From an uncultured Muribaculaceae bacterium (lineage in GTDB: Bacteria > Bacteroidota > Bacteroidia > Bacteroidales > Muribaculaceae), in assembly GCA_910579675.1 (NCBI GenBank), contig CAJTUF010000007.1, positions 1 to 64,000 of the forward strand: a stretch of 64,000 bases of DNA, given 5' to 3'. Below are positions 31,932-40,502 of this stretch, in pieces. The position numbers were made by a program, and so were the translations under genes. How positions within the stretch are numbered: the stretch's first letter is position 1; each line of letters begins with the position of its first letter. The notes below the pieces were generated by a model that saw only the letters and a list, made by a program, of their open reading frames with translations, ran no database searches and was not told the origin of the DNA.

Positions 31932-33971
31932 ATGAACGTGTTTAAATTGGGAGCGCTGCTCTGCGGGGTGGCTTCAATGCCTGGAGCCATGGAGGCTGCA
32001 TTGCCTCACTCGCCAGATGCGGTGCTCGACACATTGCCAGTTTACCGTGGCAATGATCTTGAACTTACTGTCAACCACTCGTCCACAACATTCAGGTTGT
32101 GGAGTCCCGAAGCAGAGGCGGCAAGGGTTATGATCTATCCCACCGACCGCAATTCATCGGCAGCCGATACTCTCAATATGTCGCCGTCGGTCGATGGCAC
32201 CTGGGTGGCTTCGGTCGACCGTCGTCTGACAGGGTGGTTCTACACTTTTGCGGTGAAATATCGTGGTGTGTGGCTCGACGAAACCCCCGGTATCTGGGCC
32301 AAAGCTGCGGGAACCAATGGGGAGCGCGCGGCTATCATCGACATGAAATCAACCGATCCGGAAGGGTGGGATGCCGACCGCGGGCCTGTCGTGGCAAGCA
32401 TCAACGATGCTGTGATCTACGAGATGCACCATCGCGACTTCTCGATTCATCCTTCGAGCGGTATAGTGCATAAGGGTAAATTTCTTGCGCTCACCGAGGC
32501 CGGTACCGCGACCCCAGAAGGAGAGAAGACCGGCATAGACCATCTTGAGGAGCTCGGGGTGACACATGTGCATATCCTCCCATCGTATGACTATAACTCG
32601 GTTGATGAGGCAAATCTCCCCTCCAACCAATACAACTGGGGCTACGATCCGTGGAACTATAATGTACCGGAGGGATCGTATGCCACTGATCCGGCCGCTC
32701 CAGATGTAAGAATCAGAGAGTTTAAGGAGATGGTGAAGAGTCTCCACGACCGTGGTATAGGTGTGGTGATGGATGTGGTGTATAACCACACGGCCAATAA
32801 CGACAATTCAAACTTTTCGCTCACCGCGCCCGGCTATTTCTACCGCCACAATCCCGACGGGACATACTCCGATGCCTCGGGATGCGGCAACGAGACGGCG
32901 TCGGACCGTGCCATGATGCGTGAATATATCGTCAATTCTGTGGCATATTGGGCCCGGGAGTATCATATCGACGGATTCCGGTTTGATCTTATGGCCATAC
33001 ATGACATCGAGACCATGAATGCCGTGGCCGACACCCTGCGGAGCATAAATCCAAGTATAGTGATCTATGGTGAGGGTTGGACAGCCGGAGCTTCGCCCCT
33101 CCCTGCCGAGAGGCGCGCGCTGAAAGAAAATGTTGCTCTTATGGATGGTGTGGCTGTTTTCTCTGACGATATACGCGATGCTGTCAAAGGCCATTACTCC
33201 GATGCCTCGGATCGTGGATTTGCCACCGGTAAGCCGGGCTCGGAAGAGACGGTGAAGATAGGCATTGTTGCCTCTACAGCTCATCCGCAGGTCGACTACA
33301 GCAAGGGCAATAACTCTCGTGTGGCCTATGCCACTTCGCCCAGACAGATCATCAATTATGTGTCGTGTCACGACGACCTTAGCCTCACCGACAAGCTTGC
33401 CGCCTCCATGCCAGGCTCGACAGAGGCCGAGCGTCAGCGCGCCGCACGTCTGGCTCAGACTATAGTGTTTACGTCGCAGGGCACTCCGTTTATGTTTGCC
33501 GGCGAGGAGGTGTTCCGCGACAAGAAAGGTGTGCATAATTCCTACAAGTCGCCAGACTCGATAAATGCTATCGACTGGAGTCTGAAATCGTCCAACAGGC
33601 CGCAATTTGATTACTACCGCGAGCTGATAGCCATGCGTCGCAACCATCCGGCATTCCGGCTCGGCAGTGCCGGCGAGATAGCCCGCCGACTCCGTTTCGA
33701 CGACAATGGATCGAATCCTCTCCTGGTGTCGTACACCATTGATGCTTCGGGTCTCCCCGACAGTTGGTCAAAGATCCGTGTGGCTTTCAACGGATCGGAT
33801 GAGCCTCAGACCATCAAGGTGGCCAAGGGGCGCTGGATAGTGGTGGCCGACGACGGACATCTTCGCGCCGATGGTCTTGCTGACGAAAATGGCGAGGCGG
33901 TCACCACCCGTGGCGGCACGCTCACAGTGGCTCCGCGGAGCGCGCTCATCCTTGCGCAGCCGGCTAAGTAA
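31932..33971 (+). CDS. pulA: Secreted type I pullulanase (GH13)
   Basis: The 679-residue protein has a signal peptide (MNVFKLGALLCGVASMPGAMEA), an N-terminal CBM48-like domain (FRLWSPEAEAARVMIY), and a GH13 barrel. The pullulanase signature YNWGYDPWNY is present, with GVVMDVVYNHTA (region I), GFRFDLMAIHDI (nucleophile Asp), IYGEGWTAG (acid Glu) and VSCHDDLSL (region IV). It hydrolyses alpha-1,6 branch points in pullulan, starch or glycogen-derived glucans, probably in the periplasm or at the cell surface. Next to the glycogen genes it suggests a debranching role in alpha-glucan use. C-terminal beta domain intact. Confidence 0.95.
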   Translation: MNVFKLGALLCGVASMPGAMEAALPHSPDAVLDTLPVYRGNDLELTVNHSSTTFRLWSPEAEAARVMIYPTDRNSSAADTLNMSPSVDGTWVASVDRRLTGWFYTFAVKYRGVWLDETPGIWAKAAGTNGERAAIIDMKSTDPEGWDADRGPVVASINDAVIYEMHHRDFSIHPSSGIVHKGKFLALTEAGTATPEGEKTGIDHLEELGVTHVHILPSYDYNSVDEANLPSNQYNWGYDPWNYNVPEGSYATDPAAPDVRIREFKEMVKSLHDRGIGVVMDVVYNHTANNDNSNFSLTAPGYFYRHNPDGTYSDASGCGNETASDRAMMREYIVNSVAYWAREYHIDGFRFDLMAIHDIETMNAVADTLRSINPSIVIYGEGWTAGASPLPAERRALKENVALMDGVAVFSDDIRDAVKGHYSDASDRGFATGKPGSEETVKIGIVASTAHPQVDYSKGNNSRVAYATSPRQIINYVSCHDDLSLTDKLAASMPGSTEAERQRAARLAQTIVFTSQGTPFMFAGEEVFRDKKGVHNSYKSPDSINAIDWSLKSSNRPQFDYYRELIAMRRNHPAFRLGSAGEIARRLRFDDNGSNPLLVSYTIDASGLPDSWSKIRVAFNGSDEPQTIKVAKGRWIVVADDGHLRADGLADENGEAVTTRGGTLTVAPRSALILAQPAK

Positions 33972-34002
33972 ACCGTATAAGACACAATATTGTTTATTAC
34001 GT

Positions 34003-34647
34003 ATGATGAAGACAGCCCGATTTGAGTTTAATTTGTTTGGTGTCAACACCTATATAGTATGGGATCCCGACACCCTTGAAGCCGCCATTGTTGACCCGGG
34101 GATGCAGTCGCCCGAAGAATGCCGGGAACTCGACAGCTTTATCACCTCGCATAAGCTGAAGCCTGTGCATCTGATCAACACACATCTTCACATCGACCAC
34201 ACTTTGGGTGATGATCATGTGGAGCGTCAATACGGGCTATCGCTTGAGGCGGCGCCTGCCGATTCGTTTCTCGGAGAGTCGCGCGACGGTCAGGCCCGGA
34301 TGTTCCATCTCGACTTCGGCGAGCTCAAACCGCTCCGCATAGGGCGCGAGCTGGCCGATGGCGATACAATCAAGATTGGCAACGGCACTCTGGAGGTGAT
34401 AGCTGTGCCGGGTCATTCTCCCGGGTCTGTGGCCCTCTTTTCGCCGGCCGACCGCTTTGTGATCACGGGCGACGCCCTGTTTCGCGGCAGCATCGGCCGC
34501 ACCGATCTACCCGGAGGTGATGGCGACACTCTGAGGCGGGCCATACGTTCACGTCTGCTCACTCTTCCGGCCGACACCACTGTGCTTCCCGGGCATGGTC
34601 CGTCGACGATGATCGCCACCGAGCGGTCGTCGAATCCATGGATCTGA
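34003..34647 (+). CDS. MBL-fold metallo-hydrolase (glyoxalase II-like)
   Basis: From the ATG at 34003 the product is 214 residues. Metal ligands are visible in THLHIDHTLGDDH (HxHxDH), VPGHSPGSVALF, TGDALFRGSIGRTDLPGGD and LPGHGPSTMIATE. This is the glyoxalase II-like subgroup that hydrolyses thioesters such as S-lactoylglutathione or related substrates; a glutathione pathway is unlikely in this organism, so the physiological substrate is open. It lies 31 bases after the pullulanase gene and ends at a terminator shared with nrdG. The longer frame from 33871 lies inside pullulanase and is not used. Confidence 0.88.
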   Translation: MMKTARFEFNLFGVNTYIVWDPDTLEAAIVDPGMQSPEECRELDSFITSHKLKPVHLINTHLHIDHTLGDDHVERQYGLSLEAAPADSFLGESRDGQARMFHLDFGELKPLRIGRELADGDTIKIGNGTLEVIAVPGHSPGSVALFSPADRFVITGDALFRGSIGRTDLPGGDGDTLRRAIRSRLLTLPADTTVLPGHGPSTMIATERSSNPWI

Positions 34648-34679
34648 CTTCCCCTCTCGCCGGGAGTAAATGAATCAAC

Positions 34680-34710
34680 AAGGCGCTCTCTCATTGTGAG
34701 GGGGCGCCTT
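34680..34710. terminator. Bidirectional terminator between the MBL hydrolase and nrdG
   Basis: AAGGCGC...GCGCCTT with inner CTCA/TGAG pairing gives a nearly continuous 14-pair stem (including G-U pairs) and a 3-base loop, with TTTTC after it on the plus strand. It lies between convergent genes. Confidence 0.8.
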
Positions 34711-34718
34711 TTCAATAA

Positions 34719-35204
34719 TCAGAAGGAGCTGTGCCAAAGCCGGGGCTCGCCGGCTGCGAGAGTGGCCCGGCAGTCGATTATCCGCTGATTTGATGATCCC
34801 CGAAACTGCAGCGATGTGTCGCGGAGTGATTCTACAAAGGGGCCGTCGACAATCACATCGGTAGCCGCCACCAGATTCCGGCCGGAAGGGAGGGCGAGCA
34901 ACTGCTCGATAGTAAATCCGGTGTAGAGCCATACGGTGCGTCCCTGAGCTCTCAGGAGGTTGGAGAGCGTGATGACCTCTTCGACCTGATACACGGGGTC
35001 GCCTCCGCTCAGGGTTACGTTCATGCCGGAGTCAAGCAGGCGGGATGCAAGGGGGGCGACATTTATCTCATAGCCACCACTGAAATCGTGCGACTGCGGG
35101 TTGTGGCAACCGGGGCAATTGTGGCCGCATCCGGCAAAATAGACGGCGACCCGGAATCCCGGGCCGTCGACTGTCGTTGCCTCGATTATATCGAGTATTC
35201 TCAT
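34719..35204 (-). CDS. nrdG: Anaerobic ribonucleotide reductase activating protein
   Basis: The 161-residue radical SAM enzyme has the CxxxCxxC cluster motif in FAGCGHNCPGCHNPQ (near residue 30), followed by VTLSGGDPVYQ, the Gly-rich SAM-binding strand. It generates the glycyl radical on NrdD using S-adenosylmethionine. It lies 36 bases downstream of nrdD on the same strand, so the two form an operon under the nrdD promoter. Length is normal for the family. Confidence 0.97.
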   Translation of the reverse strand: MRILDIIEATTVDGPGFRVAVYFAGCGHNCPGCHNPQSHDFSGGYEINVAPLASRLLDSGMNVTLSGGDPVYQVEEVITLSNLLRAQGRTVWLYTGFTIEQLLALPSGRNLVAATDVIVDGPFVESLRDTSLQFRGSSNQRIIDCRATLAAGEPRLWHSSF

Positions 35205-35240
35205 CTGTGCAGTTATTGAAAAACGCGTGGATGGTGCGGA

Positions 35241-37448
35241 TTATTTGTGGACCACGCGGTCGTTGAGTTCGGCGAGCTTGGCGCTGTTCCAGCGGTCGGT
35301 GGTGCCTACGAGGTAGCCGGTGATCCGCTGCAGGCGGTCGATATGGGTTGATCCGCATTCGGGGCACACTTCGAGGCTGTCTGAAGCGTCCTCATAGCCG
35401 CAGTTCATACAGCGGTTGCGGTTGTGGTTGACTGAGCAGTATCCGATGTTGTTGCTGTCCATGAGGTCGACAATCTGGGCGATAGCCTCGGGGTTGTGGG
35501 TGGCATCGCCGTCGATCTCCACATAAAAAATGTGACCTCCGCGGGTAAGATCGTGGTATGGAGCTTCGATTTTGGCTTTATGGGCCGGGGCGCACTTGTA
35601 ATATACAGGCACGTGATTGGAGTTGGTGTAGTATGCCTTGTCGGTGATCCCGGGGATCTCACCGAAGGTCTTGCGGTCGATAGTGGTGAATTTGCCTGAG
35701 AGACCTTCGGCGGGGGTGGCGAGGATGGAGAAATTGTGGTTGTAGCGCTCCGAAAACTCGTTGGCTCGGCTTCTCATATGACTTACAATGCGTAGGCCGA
35801 GAGCCTGGCTCTCCTCACTTTCGCCGTGGTGCTTGCCGGTGAGCGCCACCAGACATTCGGCCAGGCCGATGAAACCGATGCCGAGGGTGCCCTGATTGAT
35901 TACTGGCTCGATGGTGTCGTTGGGGCCGAGGATGTCGCTGCCGTTCCAAAGGCGCGACATGAGGAGGGGGAATTGCTTGGCGAGAGCTGTTTTCTGGAAG
36001 TTGAAACGGTCGCACAGCTGACGTGCGGCTACCTCCAGGCACTCGTCGAGCTTGCTGAAGAAACGGTCGATGCGCTCCTCACGGTCCTGAATAGCCATGC
36101 ACTCGATAGCCATGCGTACAATGTTGAGGGTCGAGAAACTGATGTTGCCGCGACCTACCGAGGTCTTCTCGCCATAGCGGTTTTCAAACACTCGGGTGCG
36201 GCATCCCATCGTGGCCACTTCATAGAGATAGCGCTTGGGATCGTCGGCCTGCCATTTCTCATGTTGGTTGAAGGTGGCGTCGAGATTGACGAAATTAGGG
36301 AAGAAGCGGCGGGCTGTGACCTTGCAGGCGAGGCGGTAGAGGTCGTAGTTGCGGTCGGTGGGTAGGTAGCTTACGCCGCGTTTTTTCTTCCATATCTGTA
36401 TGGGGAATATGGCTGTGGCGCCGTTGCCCACCCCTTCATATGTGGAATTGAGAAGCTCGCGGATGATGCAGCGTCCCTCGGCCGAGGTGTCAGTGCCGTA
36501 GTTGATTGAGCTGAACACAACCTGATTGCCGCCACGCGAGTGGATGGTGTTCATGTTGTGGATGAAGGCCTCCATGGCCTGGTGCACCCGCCCTGCTGTG
36601 AGGTTGATGGCGTGTTGCTTGATGCGGTCGTCACCTTCGAGGCCATCGAGGGGAAGGGTGAGGTAGTCGTCGATGGGGGCGTCGTCGAGATGTTTGAACG
36701 AGCAACCGTAGAGGGGCTCGAGCTTGCGGAGCTCCTCCTGATATGATGAGCGCACGAATGGGGCGAGATAGAAGTCGAAAGCGGGAATGGCCTGGCCGCC
36801 GTGCATCTCGTTCTGGGCCGTCTCAAGAGATATGCAGGATATGATGCTTGCGGTCTCGATGCGTTTGGCAGGGCGGCTCTCGCCGTGGCCGGCTGTGAAG
36901 CCATAGCGCAATATCCGGTCGAGGGGGTGCTGAACGCAGGTGAGGCTCTTGGTGGGATAATAATCTTTGTCGTGGATATGGAGGTAGCCGTGTTTCACCG
37001 CCTCGCGCGCCTCGGCCGAAAGCAGGTAGTCGTCGACGAAAGGCTTGGTTGTCTCCGAGGCAAATTTCATCATCATACCGGCTGGAGAATCGGTGTTCAT
37101 ATTGGCGTTCTCGCGGGTGATGTCGTTGTTTTTTGCCTCGATTATTTCAAGGAATATATCGCGGGTTTTGGCGCGGCGTGCTATTGATCGCTGGTCGCGG
37201 TAGGCTATATAGCGCTTTGCCACCTCCTTGCGTGGGGAGTTCATGAGTTCGAGCTCCACCATATCCTGGATCTGCTCCACGGTCATACGTTCGTCGCCGC
37301 GCATTCCGATATGGTCGGTTATGCGCTGAAGCAGGGCCTCATCCTCGCCGAGTTCGGTGGTGAGCATGGCTTTGCGGATAGCCGCCTTGATTTTTTCTTC
37401 ATTGTAGCCTACTATTCGGCCGTCGCGTTTGACAACAGTATGTATCAT
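35241..37448 (-). CDS. nrdD: Anaerobic ribonucleoside-triphosphate reductase (class III)
   Basis: From the ATG at 37448 the product is 735 residues. An ATP-cone occupies about 1-95 (TVVKRDGRIVGYNEEKIKAAI), followed by the ten-stranded glycyl-radical barrel. The C-terminal zinc site has MNCGYED and CPECGSTH, and the radical glycine sits in RITGYLVGTTDRWNS near the end. It makes deoxyribonucleotides without oxygen using formate as reductant. The open frame from 37547 includes the promoter and is not used. Upstream lies a full -33/-7 promoter and an inverted repeat at 37569-37598 that probably binds a regulator. Confidence 0.97.
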   Translation of the reverse strand: MIHTVVKRDGRIVGYNEEKIKAAIRKAMLTTELGEDEALLQRITDHIGMRGDERMTVEQIQDMVELELMNSPRKEVAKRYIAYRDQRSIARRAKTRDIFLEIIEAKNNDITRENANMNTDSPAGMMMKFASETTKPFVDDYLLSAEAREAVKHGYLHIHDKDYYPTKSLTCVQHPLDRILRYGFTAGHGESRPAKRIETASIISCISLETAQNEMHGGQAIPAFDFYLAPFVRSSYQEELRKLEPLYGCSFKHLDDAPIDDYLTLPLDGLEGDDRIKQHAINLTAGRVHQAMEAFIHNMNTIHSRGGNQVVFSSINYGTDTSAEGRCIIRELLNSTYEGVGNGATAIFPIQIWKKKRGVSYLPTDRNYDLYRLACKVTARRFFPNFVNLDATFNQHEKWQADDPKRYLYEVATMGCRTRVFENRYGEKTSVGRGNISFSTLNIVRMAIECMAIQDREERIDRFFSKLDECLEVAARQLCDRFNFQKTALAKQFPLLMSRLWNGSDILGPNDTIEPVINQGTLGIGFIGLAECLVALTGKHHGESEESQALGLRIVSHMRSRANEFSERYNHNFSILATPAEGLSGKFTTIDRKTFGEIPGITDKAYYTNSNHVPVYYKCAPAHKAKIEAPYHDLTRGGHIFYVEIDGDATHNPEAIAQIVDLMDSNNIGYCSVNHNRNRCMNCGYEDASDSLEVCPECGSTHIDRLQRITGYLVGTTDRWNSAKLAELNDRVVHK

Positions 37449-37516
37449 GGGTTGAGAATGCTTGTGGGGTGGTAAGGGGTGTAGGGATCGGTTGATTGTG
37501 GTTGCTAAACCGGCTG

Positions 37517-37548
37517 CAAAGTTATGAATAGTTCTTTCTCTCTGCAAA
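37517..37548 (-). promoter_or_regulatory. Promoter of nrdD-nrdG
   Basis: On the minus strand: TTTG (37545-37548), 20-base spacer, TAACTTTG (37517-37524), a full match to TTTG-N20-TAnnTTTG. Transcription would start near 37513, giving a leader of about 65 bases. Confidence 0.75.
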
Positions 37549-37568
37549 TTTTTAACGCATGAATATTG

Positions 37569-37598
37569 GCTAAAGTTTTCGTTTTGGAAAACTTTAGC
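37569..37598. promoter_or_regulatory. Inverted-repeat operator candidate upstream of nrdD
   Basis: GCTAAAGTTTTC and GAAAACTTTAGC form perfect 12-base arms around GTTTTG. The centre (37583-37584) is about 70 bases upstream of the predicted nrdD start of transcription, a distance at which Crp/Fnr-family class I activators act. Related sequences lie at 37607-37622 (GTTTTAGTTAAAGTGC) and 37647-37663 (GTTTTGGGAAACTTTGC). Binding protein and function are inferred, not shown. Confidence 0.5.
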
Positions 37599-37680
37599 GA
37601 TAGGCTGTTTTAGTTAAAGTGCTAATTATTAGGAATAAGCAGATTGGTTTTGGGAAACTTTGCTTCTGGCTTGATGTGTG

Positions 37681-38829
37681 TTAAAATCTAAAACCGACAG
37701 TTAGGGTGAGCATCTGGTTGGAGTTGAAAAATGTCAGATCGTTTGACATGTTTACAAAACCATTGAAGCGCCCTTGAAGCGAAGTGTATAGTCCGCGATG
37801 ATTGTACACCACAGAGGTCATCATGGTGAGGTTGGTCGAGATCATGTTGCGTATGTTCCGGTCGGTGGGTTCGGTGACCGATGTGTGTTTATAGCCTATG
37901 AAGGGGAGAGTGGTCAGATTAATGAGCCATTTACGAGGTGATAGCACCCAATTATGTGCATAACCGCCAAGGATACAGTAGTCGGAATAACGGAAGTGGT
38001 AGTCGCGTTGCAGGTTGGGGAGGGCTTCAAGCATATCGGGAGGGAGACTGCTGAAGTCGAGCCGCATATTGTGTCGGTCGTAACTCGCGCCGAGTATCCA
38101 CGATCCGGCCGATTTAAGCTGGTATTTGGAAAAACAGTATGCTGCAGCCTGAGAGTACTGCTGGTTGTTGAAGAAATAATAGAGGTCGAGGTGGGAATCG
38201 TCGACGTCGATGTCGCTGAACTTATAGTTTAGATGATGGCCGCCTTGATAGTCGCCGAATTTGCGTATTATAGCACCTCCATTAACCCCCTGCTTCCAAT
38301 AGTTCAGGGCAAAACGCGAGCAGGTGAAATTGAAATCAAATCGGTTGCGTCGGGTATCGTCGCCCATAAACGAGTTGAGATTGAATGAGTAGCCCACGCT
38401 CACAGCCATGAAAGACAGGTGGATGCCCAGGTCGTCGTAGAGGCGCGAGGTGATATGGATGGTTGAGTGGTCGGCCAATTGCATGATATAGGTTCGCATC
38501 CACATCTCGTTTTTCATCTGCAACTTCCAGTTTTTGCCGGTGCTTTCTACAAAGGCTGATTCGTAATGGTTGAATGTGCGGTCGCCCCAATTGTAAACCT
38601 TGAGGGCGAATCGGGGGAAGGCGGGATAGTTGATTCTCGGGTCGTTGATATGAAATCCTGTCTTGATGAGCTGGCTAACCCAGTTGCCCGTCAGGGCAGT
38701 GGTGTCGATAGCTTCAGAGTTCAAATCGCCGTCGGCCGCAGCAGCGCGGAATGGGAATGCCAATAAAGCTATAGCCGCAAGGATACTTGCGGCGGTGTTT
38801 TTGGCTAAACTCGCTGATTTTCTCGACAT
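37681..38829 (-). CDS. DUF4421 outer-membrane beta-barrel protein
   Basis: From the ATG at 38829 the product is 382 residues with a signal peptide (residues 1-31, ending AFPFRAAAA). It matches DUF4421: KVYNWGDRTFNHYESAFV, a central HLSFMAVSVGYSFNLNSFMG strand pair and aromatic-rich alternating strands to the C-terminal LTLTVGFRF, the usual barrel-assembly ending. Function is unknown; it is predicted to be an outer-membrane barrel. A longer frame from 38889 adds 20 residues without signal character. It stands alone with its own -7 box at 38879-38886. Confidence 0.82.
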   Translation of the reverse strand: MSRKSASLAKNTAASILAAIALLAFPFRAAAADGDLNSEAIDTTALTGNWVSQLIKTGFHINDPRINYPAFPRFALKVYNWGDRTFNHYESAFVESTGKNWKLQMKNEMWMRTYIMQLADHSTIHITSRLYDDLGIHLSFMAVSVGYSFNLNSFMGDDTRRNRFDFNFTCSRFALNYWKQGVNGGAIIRKFGDYQGGHHLNYKFSDIDVDDSHLDLYYFFNNQQYSQAAAYCFSKYQLKSAGSWILGASYDRHNMRLDFSSLPPDMLEALPNLQRDYHFRYSDYCILGGYAHNWVLSPRKWLINLTTLPFIGYKHTSVTEPTDRNIRNMISTNLTMMTSVVYNHRGLYTSLQGRFNGFVNMSNDLTFFNSNQMLTLTVGFRF

Positions 38830-38878
38830 TGTAAGGACGATGATGCTCACGGCAGGTATGTCGATCCGGAAGCGATTG

Positions 38879-38886
38879 CAAAGGTA
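38879..38886 (-). promoter_or_regulatory. -7 box of the DUF4421 gene
   Basis: TACCTTTG on the minus strand, exact TAnnTTTG, 50 bases upstream of the chosen start at 38829; a T-run sits at the -33 position. Confidence 0.5.
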
Positions 38887-38975
38887 CAAAAAATCCCGCC
38901 TGTGAAAAAATGTATAATTGTTGGTGGTTTGGGCGAAAAAGATCGTTCCGATGTGGAAGTTGGTTCATTATGTGT

Positions 38976-38983
38976 TAATTTTG
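38976..38983 (+). promoter_or_regulatory. -7 box of the RND efflux operon
   Basis: TAATTTTG, exact TAnnTTTG, 61 bases upstream of the TolC-like gene. TTGG at 38960 is too close to be a canonical -33 element. Confidence 0.5.
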
Positions 38984-39044
38984 CAAAATAATAGGTCCGA
39001 TATTTCCGGGCAAGTATTTTTATCCGATTCAATCTATTAGAGCA

Positions 39045-40457
39045 ATGATAAGAGTTTCATTCCGCCGGTCGGGGCTGATAGCCATGTGCGTGTCGTTGGC
39101 AAGCTGTGTGTGGGCGCGAACCCCCTCGGGCGCTGACACCCTGCGGCTCTCGCTCGATGAATGTATAGCCATAGCCCTTGACGATAATCCGGTGATCAAG
39201 GTGGCCGATCTGGAGATAGCGCGAGTAGACCTCACTAAGAGATCGACCGTGGCGTCGCTTCTTCCAACGGTGAGCTTCGCGGGCCAATACAACCGCACTC
39301 TCGCCAAGCAGACCATGTATATGAGCATGGATGGTTTTGGTGGAGCAGGTGGCGACAATTCCGGCGATGTACCTCAGGCAGGAGAGGGGAGCGACCGGGA
39401 TGCGGGAATCAAGGTTGGTCTCGACAACTCATGGAGCCTTGGGTTCAATGCCTCCTTGCCTATTATTGCCCCGCAGATATGGGCCACACTGAAGCTCGAT
39501 GACATACAGATCATGGCGAGTGTGGAGAGTGCCAGAAGCTCGCGCCTCTCCATGGTCAGAGAGGTGAAGAATGCCTACTACTCACTGCTTCTGGCCGAGG
39601 ATTCGCGCAAGGTTATGGAAGAGAATTATGCCATGGCACTCTACACTGCCGATATCTACCGCAGGAGATTTGAACTGGGCACAGCATCTAAATATGACAC
39701 ACTGCGCACTTCGGTGGCGGCTAAGAACATAGAGCCTCAGATCACGCAGGCGGAGATTGCCGTGAGGCAGGCAGGACTTAAACTTACCTTGCTGATGGGT
39801 ATGGATGCCGCTCCGGTTGTTGTGCCGGCCAATACTCTTTCGGACTATGAAGATGGGATGTATGCCGAAGTGCTCGCCACCGATACCTCTATCGTCAACA
39901 ACTCCGAGCTCCGGCTGCTCGATATGCAGCGCAAGCAGCAGCGCCAGGCTATAACAGTCAGCAAACTCGCTTTTGTACCGACTCTGTCGCTGACAGCCAA
40001 TTATAGCTGGACCTCAATGAGCAATGGACCTCTTTTCGGGGCCGGGTCGCGCTGGAGCCCCTATTCTATGGTCGGGCTTGCCCTATCGGTTCCTATATTC
40101 CAGGGTGGAGGGCGGCTCAATGCCGTCAAGCAAAACACTATCGCTGCCCGTCAGCTCGACTGGCGGCGCGACGATCTGGAGCGTAGCGTAAGGATGCAAG
40201 TCGATGTGGCAATGGATAATATCCAACTAAACGTGAAGCAGATAGCGTCGTCGGCTCTATCGGTGAGTCAGGCTGAGGAAGCATACCGCATAATATGTGA
40301 GAGCTTTGATATAGGCACCGCTTCATACCTCGACCGACGCGACTCGGAGCTTTCGTTGATTCAGAGTCGGCTTTCGTATCTTCAGTCCATATATAATTAT
40401 CTGACTGCAGGCGCAGATCTGGAGATGCTGCTCGGCACCGCCATTCTACCCCATTAA
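39045..40457 (+). CDS. TolC-family outer-membrane efflux protein
   Basis: The 470-residue protein has a signal peptide (SGLIAMCVSLASCVWA) and two tandem TolC-type repeats, each starting with a LSLDECIAIALDDNP-like or LPTVSF segment and including long amphipathic helices (for example SSRLSMVREVKNAYYSLLLAEDS). It forms the trimeric outer-membrane exit duct of a tripartite pump. The adaptor and RND permease follow in order with gaps of 45 and 62 bases, giving a complete OMF-MFP-RND operon. The substrate cannot be told from sequence. Confidence 0.93.
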   Translation: MIRVSFRRSGLIAMCVSLASCVWARTPSGADTLRLSLDECIAIALDDNPVIKVADLEIARVDLTKRSTVASLLPTVSFAGQYNRTLAKQTMYMSMDGFGGAGGDNSGDVPQAGEGSDRDAGIKVGLDNSWSLGFNASLPIIAPQIWATLKLDDIQIMASVESARSSRLSMVREVKNAYYSLLLAEDSRKVMEENYAMALYTADIYRRRFELGTASKYDTLRTSVAAKNIEPQITQAEIAVRQAGLKLTLLMGMDAAPVVVPANTLSDYEDGMYAEVLATDTSIVNNSELRLLDMQRKQQRQAITVSKLAFVPTLSLTANYSWTSMSNGPLFGAGSRWSPYSMVGLALSVPIFQGGGRLNAVKQNTIAARQLDWRRDDLERSVRMQVDVAMDNIQLNVKQIASSALSVSQAEEAYRIICESFDIGTASYLDRRDSELSLIQSRLSYLQSIYNYLTAGADLEMLLGTAILPH

Positions 40458-40502
40458 ACCATACTCCCATAACCAATATACATACTCAAGAGATTGCACA
40501 AT

